Shown: positions 26,103 to 33,562 of the stretch, piece after piece | How positions within the stretch are numbered: the first letter of the stretch is position 1 | Layout of the letters: every line of letters begins with the position of its first letter | NCBI RefSeq assembly: GCF_016904885.1 | Contig: NZ_JADWYI010000001.1 | Coordinates: 8,675,224 to 8,739,223 of the forward strand | Source: Archangium primigenium | GTDB lineage: Bacteria; Myxococcota; Myxococcia; Myxococcales; Myxococcaceae | Direction of reading: 5' to 3' | Length of the DNA stretch: 64,000 nucleotides | Notes under the pieces: model-generated | What the model was told of the DNA's origin: nothing | Databases searched by the model: none | Seen by the model: the letters and a program-made list of their open reading frames with translations, nothing else | Program-made: the position numbers and the translations under genes

Positions 26103-27581
26103 ATGCCGTCTCGTTCCCGGGCCCGTAGCGCCACCCGTCGTCTGAACGCCCTCCACGCCACCCGCCCCTCCCGGCGCGTCAAGGTCCAACAGGATCTCAC
26201 CGAACCGGAGCAGGGCCCGCCGCTCGTGCCGGATCACATCCCCGTGCGCGCCGAGCGCAAGCGGCAGGGGCGGATCCTCCGCGACAAGTTTCCCCGCGAG
26301 ACCCATGCCCAGTGGAAGGCGGGCCGCGAGCGGACGGATCCCATCGCCCTGCTGGAGGCGTCCAACGTGGGACGGCTCGGCTCGCTCGTGCCCATCCGCC
26401 ATGCGCGCATGAGCGTGGACCCCTTCAGCTTCCTGCGCGGCTCGGCCGTCATCATGGCCAACGACCTGGCCACCACGCCCACGGTGGGCATCAAGGTCCA
26501 GGCCTGTGGGGACGCGCACCTGGCCAACTTCGGCATGTTCGCGACGCCCGAGCGCAACCTCGTCTTCGACCTGAACGACTTCGACGAGACGCTGCCCGCG
26601 CCGTGGGAGTGGGACCTCAAGCGCCTGGTCGCCAGCGTGTGGGTGGCGGGCCGGGCCCATGGCGACTCCGAGTCCCAGTGCGAGGCGGCGGTGGAGGCGT
26701 GCGCGCGCGAGTACCGGCGGTGGATGAACACCCTGTCGCACTGGAGCTTCCTGGACGTGTGGTACGCGCGGGTGGACGCCGAGGAATTGCGCGACACGCT
26801 CTACAAGCACGAGGGCGCGAGCGCGGAGAAGACACTCGCCCAGGCGCGCCGGCGCACCCAACTGGCCACCCTGCCCAAGCTCACCGAGCTGCGCGAGGGC
26901 CGCCGCTGCATCATCGACGACCCGCCCCTGGTGGCGCACACCCGGCGCGACGACGCGGAGCTGCTCGCCGAGGTGCTCCAGGTCATGGGGGACGGCTACC
27001 TGTCCACGCTCTCCGGGGAGCGCAGCACGCTGGTGCGGCGCTACACGATGGTGGACGTGGCCCGCAAGGTGGTGGGCGTGGGCAGCGTGGGCACGCGCTG
27101 CTACCTGGCGCTGCTCCTGGGCGCGCACGCGGAGGACCCGCTCTTCCTCCAGGTGAAGGAGGCCAACGCCTCGGTGCTCGAGCCCTTCGCGGGCAAGACG
27201 GCGTACACCAACGCCGGTCAGCGCGTGGTGGAGGGGCAGCGCTTCATGCAGGCCGCGTGCGACATCTTCCTCGGCTGGTGCCGCGTGGGCGGACGGGACT
27301 TCTACGTGCGGCAGCTCCGGGACATGAAGGGCTCCACGGACGTGGAGCGGCTGTCGCCCCGGGGCTTGCGCCAGTACGCCGCCCTGTGTGGGCGCACGCT
27401 CGCCCGCGCCCACGCCCGGGGAGGCGATGCCGCCGTGCTGCGGGGCTACCTCGGACGCAGCGAGACATTCGACCGCGCGCTGTGTGCGTTCGCCCGGGCC
27501 TACGCGGACCAGACCGAGCGCGACTACGGCCTGTTCCAGAAGGCCATCCGCTCGGGCCGCCTGGCGGTGGAGAAGGAATAG
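26103..27581 (+). CDS. DUF2252 family protein
   Basis: This 492-aa protein has the hallmark DUF2252 motifs: RMSVDPFSFLRGSA, then GDAHLANFG, then DLNDFDETLPAPWEWDLKRLV. These resemble the catalytic and metal-binding loops of aminoglycoside-phosphotransferase/kinase-like folds, so a phosphotransferase is possible, but no activity is known to me. The N-terminus is basic (MPSRSRARSATRRLN). No convincing ribosome site precedes the ATG, so the true start may be slightly downstream. It is followed 125 bp later by the cold-shock gene on the same strand. Confidence 0.88.
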   Translation: MPSRSRARSATRRLNALHATRPSRRVKVQQDLTEPEQGPPLVPDHIPVRAERKRQGRILRDKFPRETHAQWKAGRERTDPIALLEASNVGRLGSLVPIRHARMSVDPFSFLRGSAVIMANDLATTPTVGIKVQACGDAHLANFGMFATPERNLVFDLNDFDETLPAPWEWDLKRLVASVWVAGRAHGDSESQCEAAVEACAREYRRWMNTLSHWSFLDVWYARVDAEELRDTLYKHEGASAEKTLAQARRRTQLATLPKLTELREGRRCIIDDPPLVAHTRRDDAELLAEVLQVMGDGYLSTLSGERSTLVRRYTMVDVARKVVGVGSVGTRCYLALLLGAHAEDPLFLQVKEANASVLEPFAGKTAYTNAGQRVVEGQRFMQAACDIFLGWCRVGGRDFYVRQLRDMKGSTDVERLSPRGLRQYAALCGRTLARAHARGGDAAVLRGYLGRSETFDRALCAFARAYADQTERDYGLFQKAIRSGRLAVEKE

Positions 27582-27629
27582 ATCACTTTTTTACATCTCC
27601 CCTCTTCCCAAGCGTTACGAAGTATGACA

Positions 27630-27670
27630 CACCGGCTTCGCTGCGTTCGTATGCGAAGCGGCTTCCGGTG
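27630..27670 (+). promoter_or_regulatory. Structured 5' leader of the cold-shock gene
   Basis: In the AT-richer 125-bp leader, CACCGGCTTCGC (27630-27641) can pair with GCGAAG (27653-27658) and CCGGTG (27665-27670), giving a two-part hairpin with a 6-nt bulge. Cold-shock genes in other bacteria carry temperature-responsive leader structures, so this is a candidate RNA element. The function is inferred from position only. Confidence 0.4.
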
Positions 27671-27676
27671 CAACTC

Positions 27677-27706
27677 ATGCGCCCGGACAAGAAAGAAGAC
27701 GAGTAA
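27677..27706 (+). other. Possible 9-codon leader peptide (MRPDKKEDE)
   Basis: An ATG at 27677 opens nine highly charged codons ending in TAA at 27704-27706, directly abutting the cold-shock ATG (TAAATG). The purine-rich codons (AAGAAAGAAGACGAG) also contain the only ribosome-binding-like sequence for the cold-shock gene. It may simply be that site; translation is unproven. Confidence 0.25.
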
Positions 27707-27910
27707 ATGGCAACTGGTACCGTGAAGTGGTTCAACGACGCGAAGGGCTTCGGTTTCATCACGCAGGAGGGCGGCGGCGAGGATCTGTTCTGCCACCACA
27801 CCGCGATTCAGGCCGACGGCTTCCGCTCCCTCCAGGAGGGACAGCGGGTTGAGTTCGACGTCGCCCGTGGCCCCAAGGGCCTGCAGGCGCAGAACGTCCG
27901 CGCGATCTGA
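27707..27910 (+). CDS. Cold-shock protein (CspA family)
   Basis: This is a 67-aa single cold-shock domain. The RNP1 motif is KGFGFI (residues 13-18), and the RNP2-position segment is DLFCHH (26-31), slightly unusual where VFVH is common. It binds single-stranded RNA/DNA and acts as an RNA chaperone. A structured leader precedes it and a rho-independent terminator follows, so it is monocistronic. Myxobacteria carry several csp paralogues, so no numbered symbol is assigned. Confidence 0.95.
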   Translation: MATGTVKWFNDAKGFGFITQEGGGEDLFCHHTAIQADGFRSLQEGQRVEFDVARGPKGLQAQNVRAI

Positions 27911-27932
27911 TCGCCGACGTCTGATTCATCGA

Positions 27933-27970
27933 AGGCCTGGTCTCCGCGTGAGGCCGGGCCTTTTCCTTTT
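27933..27970 (+). terminator. Rho-independent terminator of the cold-shock gene
   Basis: AGGCCTGG (27933-27940) pairs with CCGGGCCT (27954-27961) with one G-T wobble, followed by TTTTCCTTTT. This is the only classic hairpin plus T-tract in the window. Confidence 0.8.
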
Positions 27971-27986
27971 GGAGCAACCCCCTCGC

Positions 27987-29105
27987 TCAGCGGGCGGCGG
28001 CCGCCACGGCCACCGAGGCCCAGACGGCGCGCGGCAGGGGGTGGAGTCCCGGCGCCTGGCGCTCGCCCTCGGTGAAGAGGAAGCCGAGCCCGGCCAGCAG
28101 CGTGGCCAGCGTCACGTCGAAGGCGTTGAGGCTGTCCCCCCAGCCCGCCGTGAGGTTGGCCATGGAGCCCCCGGCGAACAGGTAGAGGGGCCGGCCCCGC
28201 GGTGACACCTCCTCCACGTGGGGAAGCAGCTCGCGCCGCGGCCCCAACGCCGCCACGTCGAGCTCGTCCGCCACGTGGCCCACGTTGAGCAGGAAGCAGC
28301 CCGCGCGCAGGTGGGCCAGTTCTGGCGCACCGATGACCCGCGCGGCGCCCGTCGCCGTGACGATCACCTCCGCGCGCGCGAGCCGCTCGGGGGTCAGCGG
28401 CCCCGCGTCCCAACCCGCGTAGCGCGCCTCCAGCAGCCGCGCCGCGTCCCGCTCGGCCACCTCCACCGTCGCGCCGAAGGCCCGCGCCACGTCCGCCACC
28501 CCCTGCCCCACCCGCCCATGGCCCACCACCAGCACCCGCTTGCCGTGCAGGGACAGGTGCGTGCGCTCACAGAAGGCCAGCCAAGTGGTGAGCCCCACCA
28601 GCCAGCGGTTGTGCAGCCCTTCCTTGATGGGCAGGTCGTCCCAGTTGAAGACCGGGTAGCGCGGGGACAGCGCGCGCAGCCGGGCGATGCCCGAGCCCGT
28701 GGCCTCCAGGCTCCCGCGCACCGCGGGCCCGCCCTCGCGCGCGTGCAGCGCCCCGGAGAGGTCCGCGCCCATCTCGCACAGGTGCGTGGGGCCCCAGGCG
28801 AGCGCCCGCGCGGTGCCCTCGGCCAGCGCCTCCGGGGACATGTCCTTCCACGCATGGGCCTCGGCGCCGCGCGCGCGCAACCACGCCACCACCTCGTCGC
28901 GCACCGTGGTGGCGTTGCACGTGGTGAGGAACACCGCCGCGCCCTTGTCGAGCAAGGCCTCCACGGCGGGGATCATCTTGAGGTCCAGGTGCATGGAGCA
29001 CGCGAGCCGGATGCCCTTCAGGTCCGGCAGCGCCTCGCCCCCGGCGCGCGTCAGGGGCATGTGCAGCCGCGCCCACGCCAGCTCTCGTGCGAACACATCC
29101 ATCAT
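27987..29105 (-). CDS. Diverged S-adenosylhomocysteinase-like protein
   Basis: This protein is about 372 aa, shorter than true SAH hydrolases (about 430-475). It keeps the fold landmarks: CSMHLDLK (equivalent of SMHM), a CNATTVRDE segment, the NAD-binding loop GHGRVGQGVADVARAFGA, and NVGHVADELDV. By hand alignment several catalytic residues of SAH hydrolase are changed: the Asp-Asp-Gly-Gly-Asp loop is EMGAD, SEETTTG is LEATGSG, and the KxxxD pair becomes KEGLH. The C-terminal Lys/Tyr lobe that contacts NAD is absent. It may be a pseudoenzyme or have a new substrate. The start is uncertain (29105 or 29102; a GTG further up is also possible). Confidence 0.75.
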   Translation of the reverse strand: MMDVFARELAWARLHMPLTRAGGEALPDLKGIRLACSMHLDLKMIPAVEALLDKGAAVFLTTCNATTVRDEVVAWLRARGAEAHAWKDMSPEALAEGTARALAWGPTHLCEMGADLSGALHAREGGPAVRGSLEATGSGIARLRALSPRYPVFNWDDLPIKEGLHNRWLVGLTTWLAFCERTHLSLHGKRVLVVGHGRVGQGVADVARAFGATVEVAERDAARLLEARYAGWDAGPLTPERLARAEVIVTATGAARVIGAPELAHLRAGCFLLNVGHVADELDVAALGPRRELLPHVEEVSPRGRPLYLFAGGSMANLTAGWGDSLNAFDVTLATLLAGLGFLFTEGERQAPGLHPLPRAVWASVAVAAAAR

Positions 29106-29171
29106 GAGGGGGACGTGTATCACGGGGCCCGGGGCCCCTGGAGCGTCGGGCGGACGGGGTACACTCGCGGC

Positions 29172-30239
29172 ATGAGAGCCGATGCGTTCGAGGGGGCGCT
29201 GCTGGGAACGGTCGTGGGCGACGCGCTGGGGCTGCCCCGCGAGGGCCTGTCCCACCGGCGCGCCCTGCGCATGTTCGGCCCGGCCCCGCTGCACCACCGC
29301 TTCCTGCTCGGCCGGGGCGTGGGCAGCGACGACACCGAGCATGCGTGCATGGTCGGCCAGGCCCTGCTCGCCGCGCCCGAGGCCCCCGAGCGCTTCGCCC
29401 GGAGCCTCGCGTGGCGGCTGCGCGGCTGGCTGCTCGGGCTGCCCGCCGGGGTGGGCTGGGCCACGCTGCGCGCCACGGTGAAGCTCTGGCTCGGCTTTTC
29501 CCCCCAGCACAGCGGGGTGGTGTCCGCGGGCAATGGTCCGGCCATGCGCGCGCCCCTCCTCGGGGTGTGCTTCGCCGAGCAGCCGGAGCGGCTGGCGGCC
29601 TTCGTGCGGGCCTCGAGCCGGCTCACCCACCGGGATGCCCGCGCCGAGCAGGGCGCCCTGGCGGTGGCGCTGGCGGCGGCCCATGGCGCCCGGCGCGGAC
29701 CCGCGGGCGTGGACGCGGAGGAGGTGATGCGCGAGTGGGCGGCCCATGTCGACGAGCCGCTCCTGCGCGAGGCATTCGCCTGCCTCCGCGCGGCCTGGGA
29801 GCGCGGGGCGAGCGTGGCGGCGTTCGCCGAGGACTTGGGGCTCGGAGACGGCGTGAGCGGCTACGTCCTGCACACCGTGCCGGTGGTGCTCTACGCCTGG
29901 CTGCGGCACGCCACGGACTTCCGGCGGGCGGTGGAGGAAACCATCCTGCTCGGCGGGGACAGCGACACCACGGGCGCCATCGTCGGAGCGCTCATGGGCG
30001 CCACGCTCGGTCCGGGCGCCATCCCCGCCGAGTGGCTCGCGCCCATCGCCGAGTGGCCCCGCTCCGTGGCGTGGATGCGGCGGCTCGGGGGACGGCTCGC
30101 CGCGCGCTTCGCGGGCCCCGCCACGGACACGTCCCCGGGCGCCCTGCCCCTGTTCTGGCCGGCGCTCGTGCCGCGCAACCTGCTCGTGCTCGTCGTGGTG
30201 CTGGGCCACGGGTTCCGGCGGCTCCTGCCTCCGTACTGA
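29172..30239 (+). CDS. ADP-ribosylglycohydrolase (DraG/ARH) family protein
   Basis: This 355-aa protein has the family signatures in order: EGALLGTVVGDALGLP at the N-terminus, GSDDTEH for the first metal-binding Asp pair, and LGGDSDTTGAIVGALMGA near residue 260 for the second. It should bind two Mg ions and remove ADP-ribose from proteins or small molecules, as in DraG. The C-terminus has a hydrophobic stretch (LLVLVVVLGHGF) that could attach to membrane. It starts 66 nt from the divergent SAH-hydrolase-like gene. Confidence 0.9.
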   Translation: MRADAFEGALLGTVVGDALGLPREGLSHRRALRMFGPAPLHHRFLLGRGVGSDDTEHACMVGQALLAAPEAPERFARSLAWRLRGWLLGLPAGVGWATLRATVKLWLGFSPQHSGVVSAGNGPAMRAPLLGVCFAEQPERLAAFVRASSRLTHRDARAEQGALAVALAAAHGARRGPAGVDAEEVMREWAAHVDEPLLREAFACLRAAWERGASVAAFAEDLGLGDGVSGYVLHTVPVVLYAWLRHATDFRRAVEETILLGGDSDTTGAIVGALMGATLGPGAIPAEWLAPIAEWPRSVAWMRRLGGRLAARFAGPATDTSPGALPLFWPALVPRNLLVLVVVLGHGFRRLLPPY

Positions 30240-30263
30240 GTCCCTCCCGAGCCCCTCCCCGCC

Positions 30264-30292
30264 CGCCTGGTGCCGGAGCGGGGCGCCAGGCG
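30264..30292 (+). terminator. Hairpin after the ADP-ribosylglycohydrolase gene
   Basis: CGCCTGGTGCC (30264-30274) and GGCGCCAGGCG (30282-30292) form an 11-bp stem with one G-T pair in the gap before the universal stress gene. There is no T-run. It probably separates the two transcripts. Confidence 0.45.
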
Positions 30293-30360
30293 CCGGGCTT
30301 GCTCCTGACGCCCGCGGCCCCACCCTGAAGGGAGGACCCACAGGCCACAGGAGGGCGGAC

Positions 30361-30792
30361 GTGATTCAGCACATCCTCGTCGCGATCGATGGCTCGGAGA
30401 CCTCGCGCAAGGCCGCGCGCTTCGCGCATGATCTGGCCCAGCAGACCCAGTCGCGCATCACCCTGCTTTTCGTGCTCGAACCGCCCCGGATGGTGCCGCT
30501 CGGCTTCCTGGACTCGGAGCTCATCTCCACCGGTCAGCGCTCGGCCGAGGACATGGAGCGGGTCAAGCGCCTGCTCGACGAGCTCGCCGCGGACCTGCCC
30601 CGCGCCCAGGTGCAGAAGGTGGTGGAGATCGGCCGACCCGCGGACACCATCGTCGAGCAGGCCGACCGGCTCGGCGCGGACCACATCGTCGTGGGCGCCC
30701 GGGGGCTCAACGCCGGCGGCAAGTGGCTGCTCGGCTCGGTGAGCGACCGGGTGATCCACCACGCCAGCCGCCCCGTGACGGTGGTGCACTGA
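30361..30792 (+). CDS. Universal stress protein (UspA family)
   Basis: This is a 143-aa single USP domain. The N-terminus is HILVAIDGSETS, and the ATP-binding loop GARGLNAGGKWLLGS keeps the G-2x-G-9x-GS pattern, so it is the nucleotide-binding type. The start is GTG at 30361, with a strong AGGAGGG site 5 nt ahead. A hairpin overlaps its stop codon. The physiological role is not readable from sequence. Confidence 0.93.
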   Translation: MIQHILVAIDGSETSRKAARFAHDLAQQTQSRITLLFVLEPPRMVPLGFLDSELISTGQRSAEDMERVKRLLDELAADLPRAQVQKVVEIGRPADTIVEQADRLGADHIVVGARGLNAGGKWLLGSVSDRVIHHASRPVTVVH

Positions 30793-30803
30793 GGCAGTGC
30801 ACC
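30783..30803. terminator. Hairpin overlapping the stop codon of the usp gene
   Basis: GGTGCACTG (30783-30791) and CAGTGCACC (30795-30803) form a perfect 9-bp stem with a 3-nt loop. It spans the TGA (30790-30792) and the 16-bp gap between two convergent genes, so it can serve both. Confidence 0.6.
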
Positions 30804-30808
30804 GAGCC

Positions 30809-32380
30809 TCAGCGCTTCACGCGCTTCATCGTCTCCTGCACCAGGTCCACGTACTGGCGGTTCTTCGGGTTGATCTTGAAGGCCTTGCGGTAGGCGTCCT
30901 CGGCCTGGGCCCACTGGCCCTCGCCGCGCGACACCTCGCCGGTGAAGAACCACGCCTCCTCGCACCCGGGCTCCTGCTTGAGCACGTCCTGCAACTCCTG
31001 CAGCGCGAGCTTGCCGTGCGACTCGGGCTTCATCAGGTAGCGCGCCCAGGCGCGGTAGGCCTTGTAGAGCGGCTTCGGGTCGATGTCGCACGCGTACTCG
31101 AAGTACTCGAAGGCGCCCGCGTGGTTGGTGGCCTTCAGGCGCTTCATCGCCTCGTCGAACTGGGTGGTCGCGTCCAAGAGGTCCGTGCGGATGCGGAACT
31201 GCTCCGCGGTGGAGGGCCGGCCCGTGTTGTTCGTCTTCTTCTCGCGCGCCGCCTGGCGCCGCTTGCGCCAGAGCGCCGCCTGCTCCACCTCGGTGAGCGC
31301 CCCGTACGCGCGCGCGTAGGCCACCAGCAGTCCCTCGGCCTTCTCCTTGAGGTCCGCCGTCTGGAAGCGCAGGGGCGAGAACTTGTCGGACAGCGCGAGG
31401 AACGCCTTGCGCAGCGCCACCGGCTGCACGTTCTCCGGCACGGCGAGCAGGTCGAACGGATCCTGGCTGCGGTGCGAGAGGAAGGCGCTGAGCAGCGCGT
31501 TCTTCACGCCGTCGTCCTCGTCCGAGAACGGCAGGCCCGCGGGCACGGCCGACACCGTCTCCAGCGTGCCGGGCATGGGCGTGAGGGCGGGCCCGGGCGG
31601 GGGCGGCGCCACGGCGTGCGCGCCCGAGCCCGCCGCGACGGGGGCGGGCCGCTTGTCCACCTCCTCGGTGAAGTCCGCGAGCCCCAGGAGGCAGAAGGCG
31701 TAGAGCCGGCGCAGCGTGGCGTCGGTGTCCATGCCCGAGCGCTCCATCAGCTCGGAGAAGGTGGGCCGGAAGCGCAGCGCCTGGAAGAGCCGCGCGTCCT
31801 TGGCCGACAGCTTGGGCCCCTCGATGCCGGGCACCTGCGCGAAGCGCTGCTCGTCGGTGAAGGCGAAGTGCGTGGCCACCTCGTCGAAGGGCATCACGTT
31901 GCTCACCCCGGTGAGGATGAGCTGCGAGCTGTTCATGCGCACGCTGGTGTCCGGCGGCTCCACGTCCGCGATGAGCCGGAAGCGCGCGTCCGTCCAGCGA
32001 AAGCAGTCCAACAGGCTCATGGCCATGTTCGCCTGCATCTGCTTGTACAGGTCGAACGGGCTGATGAGGCCCTTCTGCACCAGGAGGCCGCCGAGCGGCA
32101 CGTCCGTGCTCACGCTCTCGGCGAGCGCCTTCTGGTAGTCCACCTCGGAGAGCTTGCCCTTCTCCACGAGGAACTTGCCCAACGTCTCGTGCAGCAGGTT
32201 GCTGGAGCTCGCCACCGGCGCGCCGTCCTCGAAGGTGATGCGCTTCTCGCGCTGGCGCACCTTGAGCTCCAGCGTGCACGAGCGCTCCTCGATGGACAGC
32301 GCGTGGAGCAACAGCGGGAAGGGCGTCTCGGCGAGAGCCCCGTCGCGCTGCTTGAGGACCTGGGCGGGCGTGGCGAACAT
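30809..32380 (-). CDS. DUF4388 protein with J-like and TPR regions
   Basis: This 523-aa protein begins with a DUF4388 domain (FPLLLHALSIEERSCTLELKVRQREKRITFEDGAPVAS), found in many myxobacterial gliding and signalling proteins. A GSPII_E-like winged region (LGKFLVEKGKLSEVDYQKAL) follows to residue about 230. Then comes a Pro-rich linker and a DnaJ-like segment (DPFDLLAVPENVQPVALRKAF) in which the HPD tripeptide is missing (KFSPLRF). TPR-like repeats close the protein. No enzyme activity is expected; it is probably an adaptor or scaffold. It lies 61 bp after the TPR membrane gene on the same strand. Confidence 0.8.
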   Translation of the reverse strand: MFATPAQVLKQRDGALAETPFPLLLHALSIEERSCTLELKVRQREKRITFEDGAPVASSSNLLHETLGKFLVEKGKLSEVDYQKALAESVSTDVPLGGLLVQKGLISPFDLYKQMQANMAMSLLDCFRWTDARFRLIADVEPPDTSVRMNSSQLILTGVSNVMPFDEVATHFAFTDEQRFAQVPGIEGPKLSAKDARLFQALRFRPTFSELMERSGMDTDATLRRLYAFCLLGLADFTEEVDKRPAPVAAGSGAHAVAPPPPGPALTPMPGTLETVSAVPAGLPFSDEDDGVKNALLSAFLSHRSQDPFDLLAVPENVQPVALRKAFLALSDKFSPLRFQTADLKEKAEGLLVAYARAYGALTEVEQAALWRKRRQAAREKKTNNTGRPSTAEQFRIRTDLLDATTQFDEAMKRLKATNHAGAFEYFEYACDIDPKPLYKAYRAWARYLMKPESHGKLALQELQDVLKQEPGCEEAWFFTGEVSRGEGQWAQAEDAYRKAFKINPKNRQYVDLVQETMKRVKR

Positions 32381-32441
32381 GGCGCCCCAGCTTAGCGGTT
32401 CTCCGGGGGAGTCAGGAAATATCCGCTGGGGCTCAAGTCCC

Positions 32442-33242
32442 CTATTCCCCGTCGTCCTCCCAGGCGTAGGTGCCATCCGGCTGGTAGTACTCGGTCTCCG
32501 AGGGGGTCAGCCGCGTGAGCACCGTGCCCACGAGCACGAGCCCCACCACCAGGGCGCCCCCGTACAGCAGGGGCCGGCTGGGACGCGCCCGCCACGCCCA
32601 CAGCCGCTCGCGCCGCCGCTGGAAGGAGGGCGCGGCCGTGTACTCGCGCCAGGCATCCTCGCGCATCAGCGCCCCGTCCGCGTCCCGGCCCGCCCGGTCG
32701 AGCGCGCGCGCCAGCAGCACCCGGCCCTCCACCGTGCCGGGCCGCGCCTCGCGCAGCCGCCCCAGGGCCTCGATGGCGCCCGGGAAGTCCCCGCGCGCCA
32801 GCCGGTGGCGCCCGCGCTCCAGGTCGATGGCGCCCATCTGGTAGCGCGCGTCGAGCTTCTCGGCCTCGTCGAGCAACAGCTCGCCCCGGGCCTTGTCCCC
32901 CGAGCCCAGGTACGCCACGCCCAGCAGGTAGAGCGTGGCGACGTCCTCGTCCCCCGCCTCCAGGTTGGGCTTGAGCACCTCCACCGCCGCCGCATGGCGG
33001 CCCCAGCCCACGTACAGGTCCGCCAGCTCCGCGCGGGCGCGGCGGTCATGGGGGTTGGTGTGCAGCGTGCGCTGGAGTTGCGAGGCCCGGCGCCAGCGCG
33101 CCAGCGCCCGCATGGGCCGGGGCAGCACACCCACCGTGGCGCGATCCAACAGCCACAGCGCGCCGAGCACCACCAGCGCCGAGAGCACCGGGCTGCCCGT
33201 CAGCCGCGCCAACAGCATCCACAACAGCCAACCTTTGATCAT
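32442..33242 (-). CDS. TPR membrane protein
   Basis: This is a 266-aa protein. A hydrophobic N-terminal segment (MIKGWLLWMLLARLTGSPVLSALVVLGALWLL) forms one or two membrane helices. About 130 residues of TPR-like repeats follow (ADLYVGWGRHAAAVEVLKPNL...). A C-terminal membrane helix (LLYGGALVVGLVLVGTVL) and an acidic tail ending WEDDGE close it. The TPRs would sit in one compartment between the anchors. The function is unknown; the downstream DUF4388/TPR gene suggests shared work. Confidence 0.75.
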   Translation of the reverse strand: MIKGWLLWMLLARLTGSPVLSALVVLGALWLLDRATVGVLPRPMRALARWRRASQLQRTLHTNPHDRRARAELADLYVGWGRHAAAVEVLKPNLEAGDEDVATLYLLGVAYLGSGDKARGELLLDEAEKLDARYQMGAIDLERGRHRLARGDFPGAIEALGRLREARPGTVEGRVLLARALDRAGRDADGALMREDAWREYTAAPSFQRRRERLWAWRARPSRPLLYGGALVVGLVLVGTVLTRLTPSETEYYQPDGTYAWEDDGE

Positions 33243-33562
33243 CGCGCGCGCCTCATATCAGCAGGTCCGGAGCGCCGCCCATCCCCCCGGCCCCCGCGCC
33301 CCTCCGGGGGCGTTGTGGGGCGTGGCGTTTCGCCCCGGGGGGCGTTTCGCGCCACTCGCGGAGGGCGGCCCGGCGGCCTGAATTCCATGCATTGCCGAGT
33401 GTTCGGGGCGCGTTTTTCGGGATTGCAAGCGGAATCGACCGGGAATTCGCGGCCCCTGGGAGCACTGGCGTAGGATCGACAGTCGCAACCCCCCTGGCGT
33501 CGACATTGCAGCAGCGCGCTCCGCCTTCTTTTTTCCACTCCCTCTTGAACCCCGTGGACTTC
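33243..33562. other. 320-bp intergenic region before the giant surface-protein gene
   Basis: No convincing gene is present on either strand. It contains G-rich inverted segments (about 33296-33350), an AT-richer part from 33370 on, a sigma-54-like site at 33495-33510 and a pyrimidine-rich tract (33515-33545) just ahead of the start. Confidence 0.5.
33495..33510 (+). promoter_or_regulatory. Possible sigma-54 promoter of the giant surface-protein gene
   Basis: TGGCGTCGACATTGCA keeps the TGG and TTGCA elements with exactly 10 nt between the GG and GC doublets. It differs from consensus at the AC/G positions. Transcription would begin near 33522, about 40 nt before the ATG at 33563. Confidence 0.4.
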
